Assembly: GCA_900546065.1 (NCBI GenBank)
Contig: URBK01000019.1
Coordinates: forward strand, 1-59,883
Reading direction: 5' to 3'
Length of the DNA: 59,883 nucleotides
Source of the DNA: an uncultured Alistipes sp.
GTDB lineage: Bacteria > Bacteroidota > Bacteroidia > Bacteroidales > Rikenellaceae
Shown here: piece after piece, positions 47,316 through 56,501 of the stretch
Layout of the letters: every line of letters starts with the position of its first letter
Position numbering within the stretch: position 1 is the stretch's first letter
Translations under genes and position numbers: made by a program
The notes under the pieces: model-generated
Databases searched by the model: none
What the model saw: only the letters and a program-made list of their open reading frames with translations
Told to the model about the DNA's origin: nothing

Positions 47316-48269
47316 ATGAAATTCAGATATATAATGACTGCTGCGGCTCTGCTCGGTCTCGTTGCCTGCAACGAGAACAAGGTCTTCGAGAAGGAGCAGT
47401 ATAAGAATGTCTTCGGTTTCATCAGTGACACCGAAAACATGAACAGCAAGGTTTTCAGTCTTCACAAGACCGAGTCGGAAGGTTATCTGGCCTTTTCGAT
47501 GGGCGGCACCAACAACATCACGGAGGATGTGACGGTGAACATCGTCGAAGATCCCGAGTTGATCGAGACGTACAACCGCAACAACTACGATCAGGAGGTT
47601 GCCAAGTATGCCAAGCCCATGCCCAAGGACAAGTATGAGATCACGTCGATGCAGTGTGTCATCAAGGCCGGGGAGACTGGAGGCGTTATCCCCGTTAAGA
47701 TTCGTCCTGCGGGGCTTTCGCCCGACACGACCTATCTGATACCGGTGCGTGTCGATACCTACGATCGTTGTGAGATCAATCCCGAGAAGAGCTATCTTCT
47801 CTACAAGGTTCTTATCGAGAACCGTTGGGCTGTCGGTGACGGAACGACGAGCTATACGCTTCGCGGCAAGCGCCGCATTCTGGGTGACCAGTCGGAGCTC
47901 TCGATGCCCGGAACAAAGATTCTCTTCCCGCTGACTGACAAGCGAGTACGTACGATGGTCGGGAACGAGGCCTATGCGGCCGACGAGGAGACGCTCTATC
48001 GCGGCGCCATGATACTCGAAATCGCCGATAACGGCAAGGTCAAGATCCTTCCGTATCGCGACGTAGAGGTCGTGCAGCTCGACAATGAGGATCCCGAGTA
48101 TCCCAACAAGTTCTTTATCGAGGACGACGGATTCAACACCTACAAGACCTTCCTGTTGTGCTACCAGTACACGTTCGAGGGTGTCACCTACGTGATGAAG
48201 GAGGAGTTGCGTCTGCAGTTCAATCCCGACGATGAGGAAGACTATGAAGATGACCCTGTTGAAGAATAA
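47316..48269 (+). CDS. DUF1735 (BT_3987-like) surface lipoprotein
   Basis: The 317-residue lipoprotein has a lipobox GLVAC (Cys17). Residues about 25-165 match the DUF1735/BT_3987-like N-terminal domain (VFGFISDTENMNSKVFSL, then a predicted edge strand TTYLIPVRVDT). Residues about 170-317 form a second beta domain with an acidic C-terminus (DDEEDYEDDPVEE). Such proteins occupy the SusE position in many loci and help hold glycan at the surface. Fourth gene of the operon, 27 bp after susD. Confidence 0.8.
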   Translation: MKFRYIMTAAALLGLVACNENKVFEKEQYKNVFGFISDTENMNSKVFSLHKTESEGYLAFSMGGTNNITEDVTVNIVEDPELIETYNRNNYDQEVAKYAKPMPKDKYEITSMQCVIKAGETGGVIPVKIRPAGLSPDTTYLIPVRVDTYDRCEINPEKSYLLYKVLIENRWAVGDGTTSYTLRGKRRILGDQSELSMPGTKILFPLTDKRVRTMVGNEAYAADEETLYRGAMILEIADNGKVKILPYRDVEVVQLDNEDPEYPNKFFIEDDGFNTYKTFLLCYQYTFEGVTYVMKEELRLQFNPDDEEDYEDDPVEE

Positions 48270-48286
48270 CTTAACAACCGAGTACA

Positions 48287-49345
48287 ATGAAAAGATACAT
48301 ATTTAGTTTAGCTGCTCTGTTCGCCGCTGGCGCATTGACCTTTACGGCGTGCGACAACTATGACAGAACGGAGGTTGATTACGCCATATTTGTCAATCAG
48401 CAGTCTGTCACGATGTTCGTGGGCGAGCAGACCCAGTTGGTTGCCAGTCCCGCAGATGGCGGTACGTTCAACTGGTATACCGATGACGCCGAGATCGCAA
48501 CTGTCGAGAACGGACTTGTGACGGCCGTGGGCGAGGGCGCAACCACGATATATGCCGAGCGTGACGGCATGACCTTCTATGTGGACGTGACGGTCCAGAA
48601 CAAGATTGTGCTTACCGATATAAAGCTCAATTCGTATGATCTGCAGCTCACCATAGGCAGCACCTTCGAGATGTCGGTCGAGATGGTGCCCATCGATGCA
48701 AATGACGTATCACTCTCGGATTTCGAGTGGTGGTCGGATGACGAGGCTGTGGCCCGTGTGAACCTTGCCGGTGAGATTACCGGTGTCGGCGAGGGCAGCA
48801 CTACGGTACATTATCGCAAGGGTACGATCGAGAAGACGGTTTCGGTTTACGTATCGACGACGCTTCCGTTCAACGGCCCGCATATCCTGAGTGCCGAGGC
48901 TCCTCTGGAGTTGTGGTTCCGCGACTTCGATATGGGCGGCAAGAATGTGGCCTTCTTTGACAACTCGTCGGGCAACAGCGGCGGCAGCACCTATCGTTCG
49001 GACGGTGGCGACACCAACAGTGCCGATGTGGATATCGAGGGTGCCGGCAATATCGGTTACACGGCTTCGGGCGAGTGGCTCCTCTACACGGTTGATGTGC
49101 AGGATGCCGGAACCTACTCAGTGGTTGTAAGTGCCTCGGGTAATGGCGGTACATGCTATGTTGAGGTAGACGGCGTGAATGTCACCGGTGATCTTACGCT
49201 TAACGCTACGCCGGGCGGATGGGGCGATTACCAGCCCAATGCTCCGTTCGAGCTTGAGTTGACCGAGGGCATGCACAAGATCAAGTTCTACATGAGCAAT
49301 GCCGCATACAACATTAACTTCTGGACGTTTACGTACAAGGAGTAA
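48287..49345 (+). CDS. Big_2 and CBM6-like surface lipoprotein
   Basis: The 352-residue lipoprotein has a lipobox LTFTAC. Two bacterial Ig-like (Big_2) domains (about 35-115 and 118-205) carry the NGLVTAVGEGATTIYAERDG and GEITGVGEGSTTVHYRKGT signatures. Residues about 215-352 are a CBM6-type carbohydrate-binding module: TYRSDGGDTNSADVDIEG, NIGYTASGEWLLYTVDVQD and a terminal MHKIKFYMSNAAYNINFWTF. CBM6 modules bind beta-glucans, xylans or agar-like chains. It is the last gene of the operon, with a strong terminator behind. There is no catalytic domain. Confidence 0.85.
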   Translation: MKRYIFSLAALFAAGALTFTACDNYDRTEVDYAIFVNQQSVTMFVGEQTQLVASPADGGTFNWYTDDAEIATVENGLVTAVGEGATTIYAERDGMTFYVDVTVQNKIVLTDIKLNSYDLQLTIGSTFEMSVEMVPIDANDVSLSDFEWWSDDEAVARVNLAGEITGVGEGSTTVHYRKGTIEKTVSVYVSTTLPFNGPHILSAEAPLELWFRDFDMGGKNVAFFDNSSGNSGGSTYRSDGGDTNSADVDIEGAGNIGYTASGEWLLYTVDVQDAGTYSVVVSASGNGGTCYVEVDGVNVTGDLTLNATPGGWGDYQPNAPFELELTEGMHKIKFYMSNAAYNINFWTFTYKE

Positions 49346-49365
49346 CGCTGCGGCAAAACAATCGG

Positions 49366-49397
49366 GGAGGCGAATGAAAATTCGCCTCCTTTTTTTG
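49366..49397 (+). terminator. Terminator of SusCD locus 1
   Basis: A 9-bp stem (49366-49374 with 49381-49389) followed by eight T. Confidence 0.92.
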
Positions 49398-49803
49398 TAA
49401 GGTCGGCTCCGAGAGTGGGGTTGGTGTGTGTGAATACCTATGTGTTCCCGAGACGGCCGTATTACCGATATTACTTTGTGTATATGCCGGTAGGTTGTGC
49501 GAAGGGCGTATCTTGCGGGTTCGAGATGAGGTCTGAATATACGTGCCTGAGATGTGGATTGAAGATATGTGAGTATTACGTGTCGAAGATGTGTGTCGAG
49601 AATGGGTGTCGAGGAGAAGAGTATGGAATGTGAGTCATGTGAGTTGGAAAGATAGTCGGAGGCGTGTGTTGAAGACGTGGATGGGAAATGTCTGAGGGAA
49701 AGAGAGCGGGTGTGGAAGCAGAAGTAGGAGACAGAAAGGGAAGGGTGGTGTCGTTTGCCGCAAGTGCGGGTATGGTTTCTGCTGCGTGGAAGGTATGGGT
49801 ATG
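49398..49803. other. Purine-skewed intergenic region
   Basis: About 400 bp in which the plus strand is strikingly G/A/T-rich and C-poor from about 49500 to 49800. No gene of recognisable family was found; open frames on the minus strand are low-complexity Ser/His/Pro-rich text. Confidence 0.5.
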
Positions 49804-49834
49804 AAAAAAGCGGGATGCATTTGCATCCCGCTTT
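49804..49834 (-). terminator. Terminator of rpmI-rplT
   Basis: A 13-bp stem with a 2-nt loop (49807-49819 with 49822-49834) and T run on the minus strand. A run of nine C (49897-49905) lies between it and the rplT stop. Confidence 0.85.
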
Positions 49835-49915
49835 GCTTCGACCGTCTCGGCGTCCACGAGGGACAACGTAGCGATCGTCTGCCGACGGAGGAGTCACCCC
49901 CCCCCTGCGGACAGG

Positions 49916-50260
49916 CTATTTAACTGCGTTAACTATTGCTTCGAAAGCCTTGGGCTCGTTGAGCGCCAGATCTGCCAGAACCTTGCGGTTCAGGGCGACG
50001 CCTTTGGCGTTAACCTTACCCATGAATTCAGAATAGGTCATACCGTAGGTACGAGCGGCGGCGTTGATACGCGTGATCCACAGTGAACGGTAAGTCCTCT
50101 TTTTGATCTGGCGGTGTGCGTATGCAAACTGCAGACCTTTCTCGACAGTGTTTTTGGCTACTGTCCAAACGTTTCCCCTTGAACCAAAGTTACCCTTGGC
50201 AAGCTTCAAAACCTTTTTTCTCCTTGCGCGTGACGCAACAGCGTTAACTGAACGTGGCAT
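49916..50260 (-). CDS. rplT: 50S ribosomal protein L20
   Basis: The 114-residue protein has the L20 N-terminal [19 protein letters not shown] extension that threads into 23S rRNA. Its C-terminal globular domain includes [18 protein letters not shown]20 is needed early in 50S assembly and often represses its own operon. It lies about 100 bp behind rpmI on the same strand. Length is normal. Confidence 0.97.
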   Translation of the reverse strand: MPRSVNAVASRARRKKVLKLAKGNFGSRGNVWTVAKNTVEKGLQFAYAHRQIKKRTYRSLWITRINAAARTYGMTYSEFMGKVNAKGVALNRKVLADLALNEPKAFEAIVNAVK

Positions 50261-50366
50261 AGTAAATAAGTTTTTGATGGAACTCGCAGCGGCACGATTC
50301 TCTCGTACTCTTTGGGGCTGCTTTGTCCCGCATTAATTTGTTAATAAAAAAGTTTCCGGCGGTCGG

Positions 50367-50561
50367 TTACTTTACGAGCAGGCTCTTGATCTTGGCCTCG
50401 TCGGCAGCCGACACGGTCGAAGCGTAGCAGAGATTGCGCTTCTGTTTCTTAGTCTTTTTGGTCAGGATGTGACTGTGATAAGCGTGCTTGCGCTTGATCT
50501 TACCTGTGCCGGTGAAAGTAAAGCGTTTCTTTGCAGCGGCATTAGTTTTCATTTTTGGCAT
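50367..50561 (-). CDS. rpmI: 50S ribosomal protein L35
   Basis: The 64-residue, very basic protein shows the L35 signature: [20 protein letters not shown], then [20 protein letters not shown]. It forms an operon with rplT. The usual upstream partner infC is not here; instead a non-coding stretch of about 680 bp and a SusC gene on the other strand follow. Confidence 0.97.
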   Translation of the reverse strand: MPKMKTNAAAKKRFTFTGTGKIKRKHAYHSHILTKKTKKQKRNLCYASTVSAADEAKIKSLLVK

Positions 50562-50596
50562 TTTTCGAAAAAGTTAATTTAGTTAAACATAGCGTG

Positions 50597-50604
50597 CAAA
50601 GATA
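50597..50604 (-). promoter_or_regulatory. -7 box of rpmI-rplT
   Basis: TATCTTTG on the minus strand, 35 bp before rpmI. The -33 element is not clear. Confidence 0.6.
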
Positions 50605-51085
50605 CGCTTTTTTTTTGAATATGTGCGCGGCGAGGATATTTTTTACGTCGGCGGTGAGGCCATAGGTCGCCATGTTTTGCCTGAAAAGGATGTGAAGATA
50701 GCGTAACTCGGGCGATTCAGATGCCGGCATTACGGTCGGGAACGGCTGGTGTCGTCGGCTTTGGAGGATGTTTGTCGACTTCGTTGTTTGATGTGGATAA
50801 AAGGGAACTTTTTTTCTGAGATTACATTGGTGCGTGATTCGAGCAGGCAACCAAAAACACTTTCATTATTAAATATTTTATCTATTCTGGGTCGCGATTA
50901 TTATTTGCGTCCTTTTTTTGTTGTAATCGTATTTTTCGGGGCAAAACGGACTTTCGTTGTTGAAATTATTTAAAAATAAAAATCATATCATGCGTTTAGT
51001 GCTGGAAATCAATGTGTAACGCACGAAAGTGGACCTTTTAATAAATTTGCTAACGAAAAAATGTTACCGTCAGAAGTAAGAAAAA
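50605..51085. other. AT-rich intergenic region between rpmI and SusCD locus 2
   Basis: About 480 bp with no supported gene. A second possible -7 box, TAAATTTG at 51042-51049, lacks a -33 partner. Confidence 0.5.
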
Positions 51086-51116
51086 TTTGCAAGCATAAAA
51101 TTAAATATTAAATTTG
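51086..51116 (+). promoter_or_regulatory. Promoter of SusCD locus 2
   Basis: TTTG (51086-51089), 19 bp, TAAATTTG (51109-51116). The leader to ATG 51282 is about 160 nt. Confidence 0.75.
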
Positions 51117-51281
51117 CATTACCGAAACTTCAACCGACATAGTACTCGTAAGAGCAAAAAATTGATGTTCGTTTTGCTTGTGGAGTGCATGTCGTGTTTA
51201 TGTTAATGGGGAAACGGTTGTCGAGCCCGTTTGTAAAAAAAAGTCTCGACACTAACCTTTTTTTAACCTAATTATTAAATT

Positions 51282-54200
51282 ATGGTCAATTTCTACTCAT
51301 TCTCAAAGAATGTAGGGGGGGGGAAATTCCGAAATTCTGTGATTTCAGTATTTACCGTTGTATTGTTATGCTTTTCGGTAAATGCCAATGCGCAGAATAT
51401 AACCGTTACGGGTACTGTTACTGACGCTAACGGCCCGATGGTCGGAGTTGCCGTAATCGAGAAGGGTAACGAAACCAATGGTGTCGCTACCGATGTCGAC
51501 GGTAAATATTCAATTCAGGTTCCCGCCTCTGCCGAGATTGTATTCGAGAGCCTCGGATATCAATCGCAGACGATCAAGGTCGGATCGAAGACCGTGATCA
51601 ATGTCAAGATGGAAGAGAGCGCGCAGCGTCTGGACGACGTTGTGGTTACTGCTTACGGTACCCAGAAGCGAGCCTCGATCGTAGGTGCCATTCAGACGGT
51701 GGAGCCTGAAAGTCTGGATGTCGGTACTACAGCCAATCTGAGTAACAACCTTGCAGGTCAGATTGCGGGTATCATTGCCTACAAGCCTTCGGGTGAGCCG
51801 GGATATGATGCTTCGAGCTTCTGGATCCGCGGTATTTCGTCTTATCAGGGTACCACCACGCCGCTTGTGCTTGTCGACGGTATCGAGCGTACGCTCGATG
51901 ACCTCGATGTCGAGCAGATCGAGTCGTTCTCGGTGCTGAAGGATGCATCGGCGAGCGCCATGTACGGTGTGCGCGGTGCCAACGGTGTTATCGTCATCAC
52001 GACCAAGCGCGGTAAGATCGGTAAGCCGAGTGTAAACTTTCGTATCGAGCAGTCTATCCAGACGCCGACGCAGCTTCCCGAGTTCGCTGGAGCGGCCGAC
52101 TACATGGATCTCTTGAACGAACTTTATGCCGAGGAGAAGGGTGCCGGTTCGTATGTTTACGCACCTACGGTCATCGAGCGTACGCGTACGGGTTATGACC
52201 CCGAGCTCTATCCCGACGTGAACTGGCTTGAGGCCATCACAACCAACCTTGCCGAGAATACGCGCGCCACGCTGAATGTGAACGGCGGTAGCGAAATCCT
52301 GCGTTACTCGTTGGTTGCGACCTATTTCCGCGAGCATGGCATCATGGCCGTCGATCCGAATGTGGACTTCGATACGGCTACTCGTCTGAACAAGTTCACG
52401 GTACGTTCTAACGTTGACGTGAACATCACGAAGACCACGTTGCTCGGTATCAGCATCGGCGGTTATCTGCAGCAGCTTCGCAAGAGTGCCCAGTCGACCG
52501 ATACGGCATTCGATATAGCATTCCAGACTCCGAGCTTCGTGCACCCGCCCATCTATGAGAACGGCGCAATTCCTATCCGCTCGGGCCGTAACAACCCGTG
52601 GGCCGAGCAGACCCAGAAGGGTTACTCGCGTGTGACCGACTCGAAACTCGAGACTCTCGTTACGCTCGACCAGAAGCTGGACTTCATCACCGACGGCCTG
52701 TCGCTGAACGTGAAGTTCGCATTCGATAACTACCAGAGCAAGACTCTTACCCGTAGCAAGACTCCCGATTATTATAATGTAGCCACGACGCGTGACGAGA
52801 ATGGAGAGCTGATCCTCGACATCGAGAACTACGGACAGGAGTTCCTCGGAACCGAGGCAAGCGGTACCTACGGAAACAACCGTACCTACCTCGAGGGAAG
52901 CATCCACTACAACCGCACCTTCGGTGAGAAGCACAATGTGGAGGGACTGTTGCTCTACATGCAGGACAGCTACGACAGCGGCAGCTACCAGCCCTATCGT
53001 CATCAGGGATTCTCTGGCCGTCTCTCTTACAACTATGACAACCGTTACGTAGCCGAGTTCAACTTCGGTTACAACGGATCGGAGAACTTCGCCAAGGGTC
53101 AGCGTTACGGATTCTTCCCGTCGGGAGCAATCGGCTGGATCATCTCGGAGGAGCCTTTCTTCAAGCCCGCCAAGCATATCTTCTCGACGTTGAAGCTGCG
53201 TGCATCGTTGGGTCTGGCCGGTAATGACCAGATCGGAGGTCGCCGTTTCGCATACATCACCACCATCAACGAGGGTCAGGACGGCTATACGTGGGGCTAC
53301 ACGGGCGGTTACTCGCGCAACGGTGTCACCGAGGGTGATCCGGGTATCAGCGACCTGTCATGGGAGACCGTGCGCAAGGCCAATGTCGGTATCGAGATCG
53401 GTCTGTTCAACGAATTCAACCTGCAGTTCGATATCTTCGACGAGTATCGTACCGATATTTTCATCCAGCGTTCGTCGATACCTACGCAGAACGGTTTCAT
53501 CAACACTCCGTATGCCAACTACGGTATCGTGGACAACAAGGGATTCGAGGCATCGCTTTCGTGGAGCCACCGTTTCAACAAGGACTTCTATCTGCAGTTG
53601 CGCGGTACGGCATCTTACGCCAAGAACTGGGTTCGCGAGCGTGACGAGGCCGAGTCTCTGAAGGGAACCTATCGTAGCGCCACGAACCGTTCGGTGAACG
53701 AGCACTACGGATACGTTGCATTGCGCCTCTATGAGGACAGCGATTTCATCAACGGCGCGCTCGATCCGTCGCTGCCGCAGCCTGAGCTCGGTGCCGATCC
53801 CATGCCGGGAGATATCATGTATCAGGACCTTAACGGCGACGGTGTGATTACGGCCATGGACCAGACCTATATGGGTCATACGACTGCTCCGCGCTTCGTA
53901 TACGGTTTCGGCGGTAACTTCATCTACAAGAACTTCGATTTCAACGTCTTCTTCCAGGGCGTAGGCGATGCATACAAGGTTATCGGCGGTGGTTCGAACT
54001 ACTTCCTGCCCGGCTCGGGTCAGGGTATTCTTGGTAACCCCTATTCGAACTATCAGGATCGCTGGACCGTGGATAATCCTTCGCAGGATGTCTTCTGGCC
54101 GCGTCTGCACTACACCTCTACTATCAATAACCTGTCTTCGACGTGGTGGCTCAAGAACATGTCGTTCTTGCGCCTGAAGAACGTCGAGATCGGTTACAGC

Positions 54201-54377
54201 CTTCCCAAGTCGTGGGTAGAGAAGGTGCGTCTGAAGAAGCTCCGCGTATATGTAAGCGGTAATGACCTGTTGACCTTCTCAGGATTCAAACTCTGGGATC
54301 CCGAGATCGATACGAATACCGGTCTTCGTTACCCGGGAATGAAATCGGTTGTGTTCGGTATTGATTTGAACTTCTAA
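51282..54377 (+). CDS. SusC-family TonB-linked outer-membrane transporter (locus 2)
   Basis: The 1031-residue protein has a signal peptide (to NANA, about residue 37) and a regulatory-like domain (about 40-120: GTVTDANGPMVGVAVIEKG). The plug (about 125-235) has VLKDASASAMYGVRGANGV and TTKRG, and a barrel ends VVFGIDLNF. It takes up a glycan with the SusD encoded 20 bp downstream. A run of nine G spans codons 12-14 (51315-51323). Loss of one G meets a stop at 51340-51342 and gain of one G meets a stop at 51422-51424, so slippage would switch the gene off. In the given sequence the frame is intact. Confidence 0.95.
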   Translation: MVNFYSFSKNVGGGKFRNSVISVFTVVLLCFSVNANAQNITVTGTVTDANGPMVGVAVIEKGNETNGVATDVDGKYSIQVPASAEIVFESLGYQSQTIKVGSKTVINVKMEESAQRLDDVVVTAYGTQKRASIVGAIQTVEPESLDVGTTANLSNNLAGQIAGIIAYKPSGEPGYDASSFWIRGISSYQGTTTPLVLVDGIERTLDDLDVEQIESFSVLKDASASAMYGVRGANGVIVITTKRGKIGKPSVNFRIEQSIQTPTQLPEFAGAADYMDLLNELYAEEKGAGSYVYAPTVIERTRTGYDPELYPDVNWLEAITTNLAENTRATLNVNGGSEILRYSLVATYFREHGIMAVDPNVDFDTATRLNKFTVRSNVDVNITKTTLLGISIGGYLQQLRKSAQSTDTAFDIAFQTPSFVHPPIYENGAIPIRSGRNNPWAEQTQKGYSRVTDSKLETLVTLDQKLDFITDGLSLNVKFAFDNYQSKTLTRSKTPDYYNVATTRDENGELILDIENYGQEFLGTEASGTYGNNRTYLEGSIHYNRTFGEKHNVEGLLLYMQDSYDSGSYQPYRHQGFSGRLSYNYDNRYVAEFNFGYNGSENFAKGQRYGFFPSGAIGWIISEEPFFKPAKHIFSTLKLRASLGLAGNDQIGGRRFAYITTINEGQDGYTWGYTGGYSRNGVTEGDPGISDLSWETVRKANVGIEIGLFNEFNLQFDIFDEYRTDIFIQRSSIPTQNGFINTPYANYGIVDNKGFEASLSWSHRFNKDFYLQLRGTASYAKNWVRERDEAESLKGTYRSATNRSVNEHYGYVALRLYEDSDFINGALDPSLPQPELGADPMPGDIMYQDLNGDGVITAMDQTYMGHTTAPRFVYGFGGNFIYKNFDFNVFFQGVGDAYKVIGGGSNYFLPGSGQGILGNPYSNYQDRWTVDNPSQDVFWPRLHYTSTINNLSSTWWLKNMSFLRLKNVEIGYSLPKSWVEKVRLKKLRVYVSGNDLLTFSGFKLWDPEIDTNTGLRYPGMKSVVFGIDLNF
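51315..51323 (+). repeat. Nine-G homopolymer inside the susC signal peptide
   Basis: GGG GGG GGG encodes Gly12-Gly14 of the locus 2 SusC protein. Position near the 5' end and immediate stops in the other two frames fit a phase-variation tract. Confidence 0.8.
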
Positions 54378-54397
54378 TCGGTAACAATTCAAGGATT

Positions 54398-56473
54398 ATG
54401 AGAATATATAAATATATTTTGGTTCTGGTAGTGGCGATGTCGACGATGACCTCGTGCAACTACCTCGATAAGGAGCCCGATACCGAGCTTACGTTGGATA
54501 TGGTATTCGACGATAAGGTCCGTATGGAGGGTTGGTTGGCCTATGTCTATTCGGGTCTGCCGGATCCCCTGTGGGGCTACACCAACAAGTACGGCTGTGC
54601 TGCGTTGGCCGATGACCTGCGCCCCTCATATCTGTGGTATCAGTGGAGTTGGGACTGCAACCAGCGTGCCATCGGTATGTGGGCTACCAACACCAGCTGG
54701 AACGGTGACGTTTGGGCCAATATGCCCCGAAAGATCCGTGAGGCCAAGATCTTTATGGAGAATGTCCACACCATCGACTCGGATAACGTATATCAGAGCG
54801 ATGTGGACAATATGAAACTCGAGTGCCGTGCGCTTATCGCATACTACTATTGGTGGTTCCTCTACTGGTACGGACCGTGCCCGTTTGATCCCGAATCGCC
54901 TTCGGTGCCTTCGTCGACGCCTATCGACGAGTTGAAGTATGGTCAGGAGCCTTGGGATACGGTTGTTGATTGGCTCGACAACGAGCTCAAGACGGTAGGC
55001 GACTTGCTTCCGGTAGAGTACTCGGAGAGTGACAAGTTCGGCCGCATCAACCGCTTCTTCTGCTACTGTACGCGTGCCCGTATGTTGCTCTTCAACGCCA
55101 GCCCGCTGGTGAACGGCAACCCGATGTATTACGATCACGTTAACCACGAGGGTGTGAAACTCTTCCCGCAGAGCTACGATGCCAACAAGTGGCAGCGTGC
55201 GTTGGAGGCCAACAAGGCCGTCATCGATCTGGCTGAGGAGTACGGATATGAGTTGTTCAAGGTTTACAACGACGATGGTACGATCGATCCCTTTATGTCG
55301 CTGTTGGGTGGAGCTACGTCTCCGTTCAACCCGCAGGGCGGTAACAACCGCGAGGTTCTGTTCGCTCGTCCTTCGGTCTCTTACACCACGTGGGTTGCAT
55401 ACAACACTCCTTACGGATACAAGGGTAACGGCGGTATGAGCGTATCGCAGTCGTTGGTCGACGCCTTTGCCTTGAGTAACGGTATCTATCCGTTCGATCC
55501 TCTTGACGGCGAGTATGAGGGTGACTATTATCAGAAGGATGCCAACGGTTACAAGACCATTCCCGTTATCAATCCCGATGCTACTCAGGCCGGATATTCG
55601 GAGACTGCATTTGCCACGGATCCCGTATATCGCAAGACGAAGTGGTCGGGTTCGCAGGATGTGCGTGACGACGGTACGGCTATGATCACCGATGCCAATA
55701 CCTATATGATGTATGTCAATCGTGAGCCTCGTTTCTACCTTACCACGAAGTATAACGAGATGTGGTTTGTTCCGGGCAAGCGTAAGTGCTGCTTCTATAA
55801 CAGTGCCTACCTTGATGCCGGTCAGACTTTCGAGGATCTGGTAGGCCATACGTCTAACGATAACAATGGTACGCACGATGCGCCCAACAACGGTTATCTT
55901 GCCAATAAGGCCGTCAAGCCGGGTGATGATAACCTGAACGGCAGCTTCGTATACCAGCAGGGTAAGTTCTACGGTCTGGCCGAGTTCTATCTCAACTATG
56001 TAGAGTGTCTGAATCAGGTCGAGCCCGGAAACTCGGATATTCTGAAGTACTTGAACCTTATTCGTGAGCGTGCAGGTGTGCCCAAGTACACGTGGGGAGC
56101 CGCAGGCGAGGATGAGATACAGGTGCCGTCGGATCAGGAGTCGATGGATCGTTTGATCAAGCGTGAGCGCCGCGTGGAGCTTTGCGTCGATGATTCGAAC
56201 ATCCGTTGGTCGGATCTCCGTCGTTGGATGATGATGGAGGAGGTTTGCGACGGTCAGGATTACTACCACGGTGGTATGAACTTCACCGGAACGAAGCGTT
56301 CGACCGACAAGAACGATCCTCGTGCCTTCTACGTGCGTACCGCTAACGGTCTTCCGCGCGTATGGAAGGAGGAGTACTATTGGATGCCTATCTTCCAGAC
56401 AGAGATCGATAAGAACGAGAATCTCGTGCAGCTTCCCTTCTGGGAGGATGCCGCTACCGATGATGGCGAATAG
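54398..56473 (+). CDS. SusD/RagB-family lipoprotein (locus 2)
   Basis: The 691-residue lipoprotein has a lipobox MTSC (Cys20) and mature start NYLDKEPDTELTLDMVF. SusD features are the helical core ECRALIAYYYWWFLYWYGP, FYGLAEFYLNYVECLNQ, LNLIRERAGVPKY and KRERRVELCVDDSNIRWSDL. It binds glycan and lids the SusC barrel. The gene lies 20 bp after susC and 28 bp before the SusE-like gene (chosen start). It is slightly longer than average SusD proteins. Confidence 0.95.
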   Translation: MRIYKYILVLVVAMSTMTSCNYLDKEPDTELTLDMVFDDKVRMEGWLAYVYSGLPDPLWGYTNKYGCAALADDLRPSYLWYQWSWDCNQRAIGMWATNTSWNGDVWANMPRKIREAKIFMENVHTIDSDNVYQSDVDNMKLECRALIAYYYWWFLYWYGPCPFDPESPSVPSSTPIDELKYGQEPWDTVVDWLDNELKTVGDLLPVEYSESDKFGRINRFFCYCTRARMLLFNASPLVNGNPMYYDHVNHEGVKLFPQSYDANKWQRALEANKAVIDLAEEYGYELFKVYNDDGTIDPFMSLLGGATSPFNPQGGNNREVLFARPSVSYTTWVAYNTPYGYKGNGGMSVSQSLVDAFALSNGIYPFDPLDGEYEGDYYQKDANGYKTIPVINPDATQAGYSETAFATDPVYRKTKWSGSQDVRDDGTAMITDANTYMMYVNREPRFYLTTKYNEMWFVPGKRKCCFYNSAYLDAGQTFEDLVGHTSNDNNGTHDAPNNGYLANKAVKPGDDNLNGSFVYQQGKFYGLAEFYLNYVECLNQVEPGNSDILKYLNLIRERAGVPKYTWGAAGEDEIQVPSDQESMDRLIKRERRVELCVDDSNIRWSDLRRWMMMEEVCDGQDYYHGGMNFTGTKRSTDKNDPRAFYVRTANGLPRVWKEEYYWMPIFQTEIDKNENLVQLPFWEDAATDDGE

Positions 56474-56501
56474 TTTTGATTAACGCAAAAAAATGATGAT
56501 T

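Noticed and set aside
49118..49897. 259-residue minus-strand frame running from the spacer into the CBM6 gene
   Set aside because: Low-complexity Ser/His/Pro-rich composition caused by the purine-skewed plus strand; it crosses a terminator and overlaps a real gene.
51510..53177. 555-residue minus-strand open frame opposite susC of locus 2
   Set aside because: Antisense shadow with no signal peptide or family motif; the plus strand is an unmistakable SusC.
54626..56269. 547-residue minus-strand open frame opposite susD of locus 2
   Set aside because: Antisense shadow; no recognisable features.
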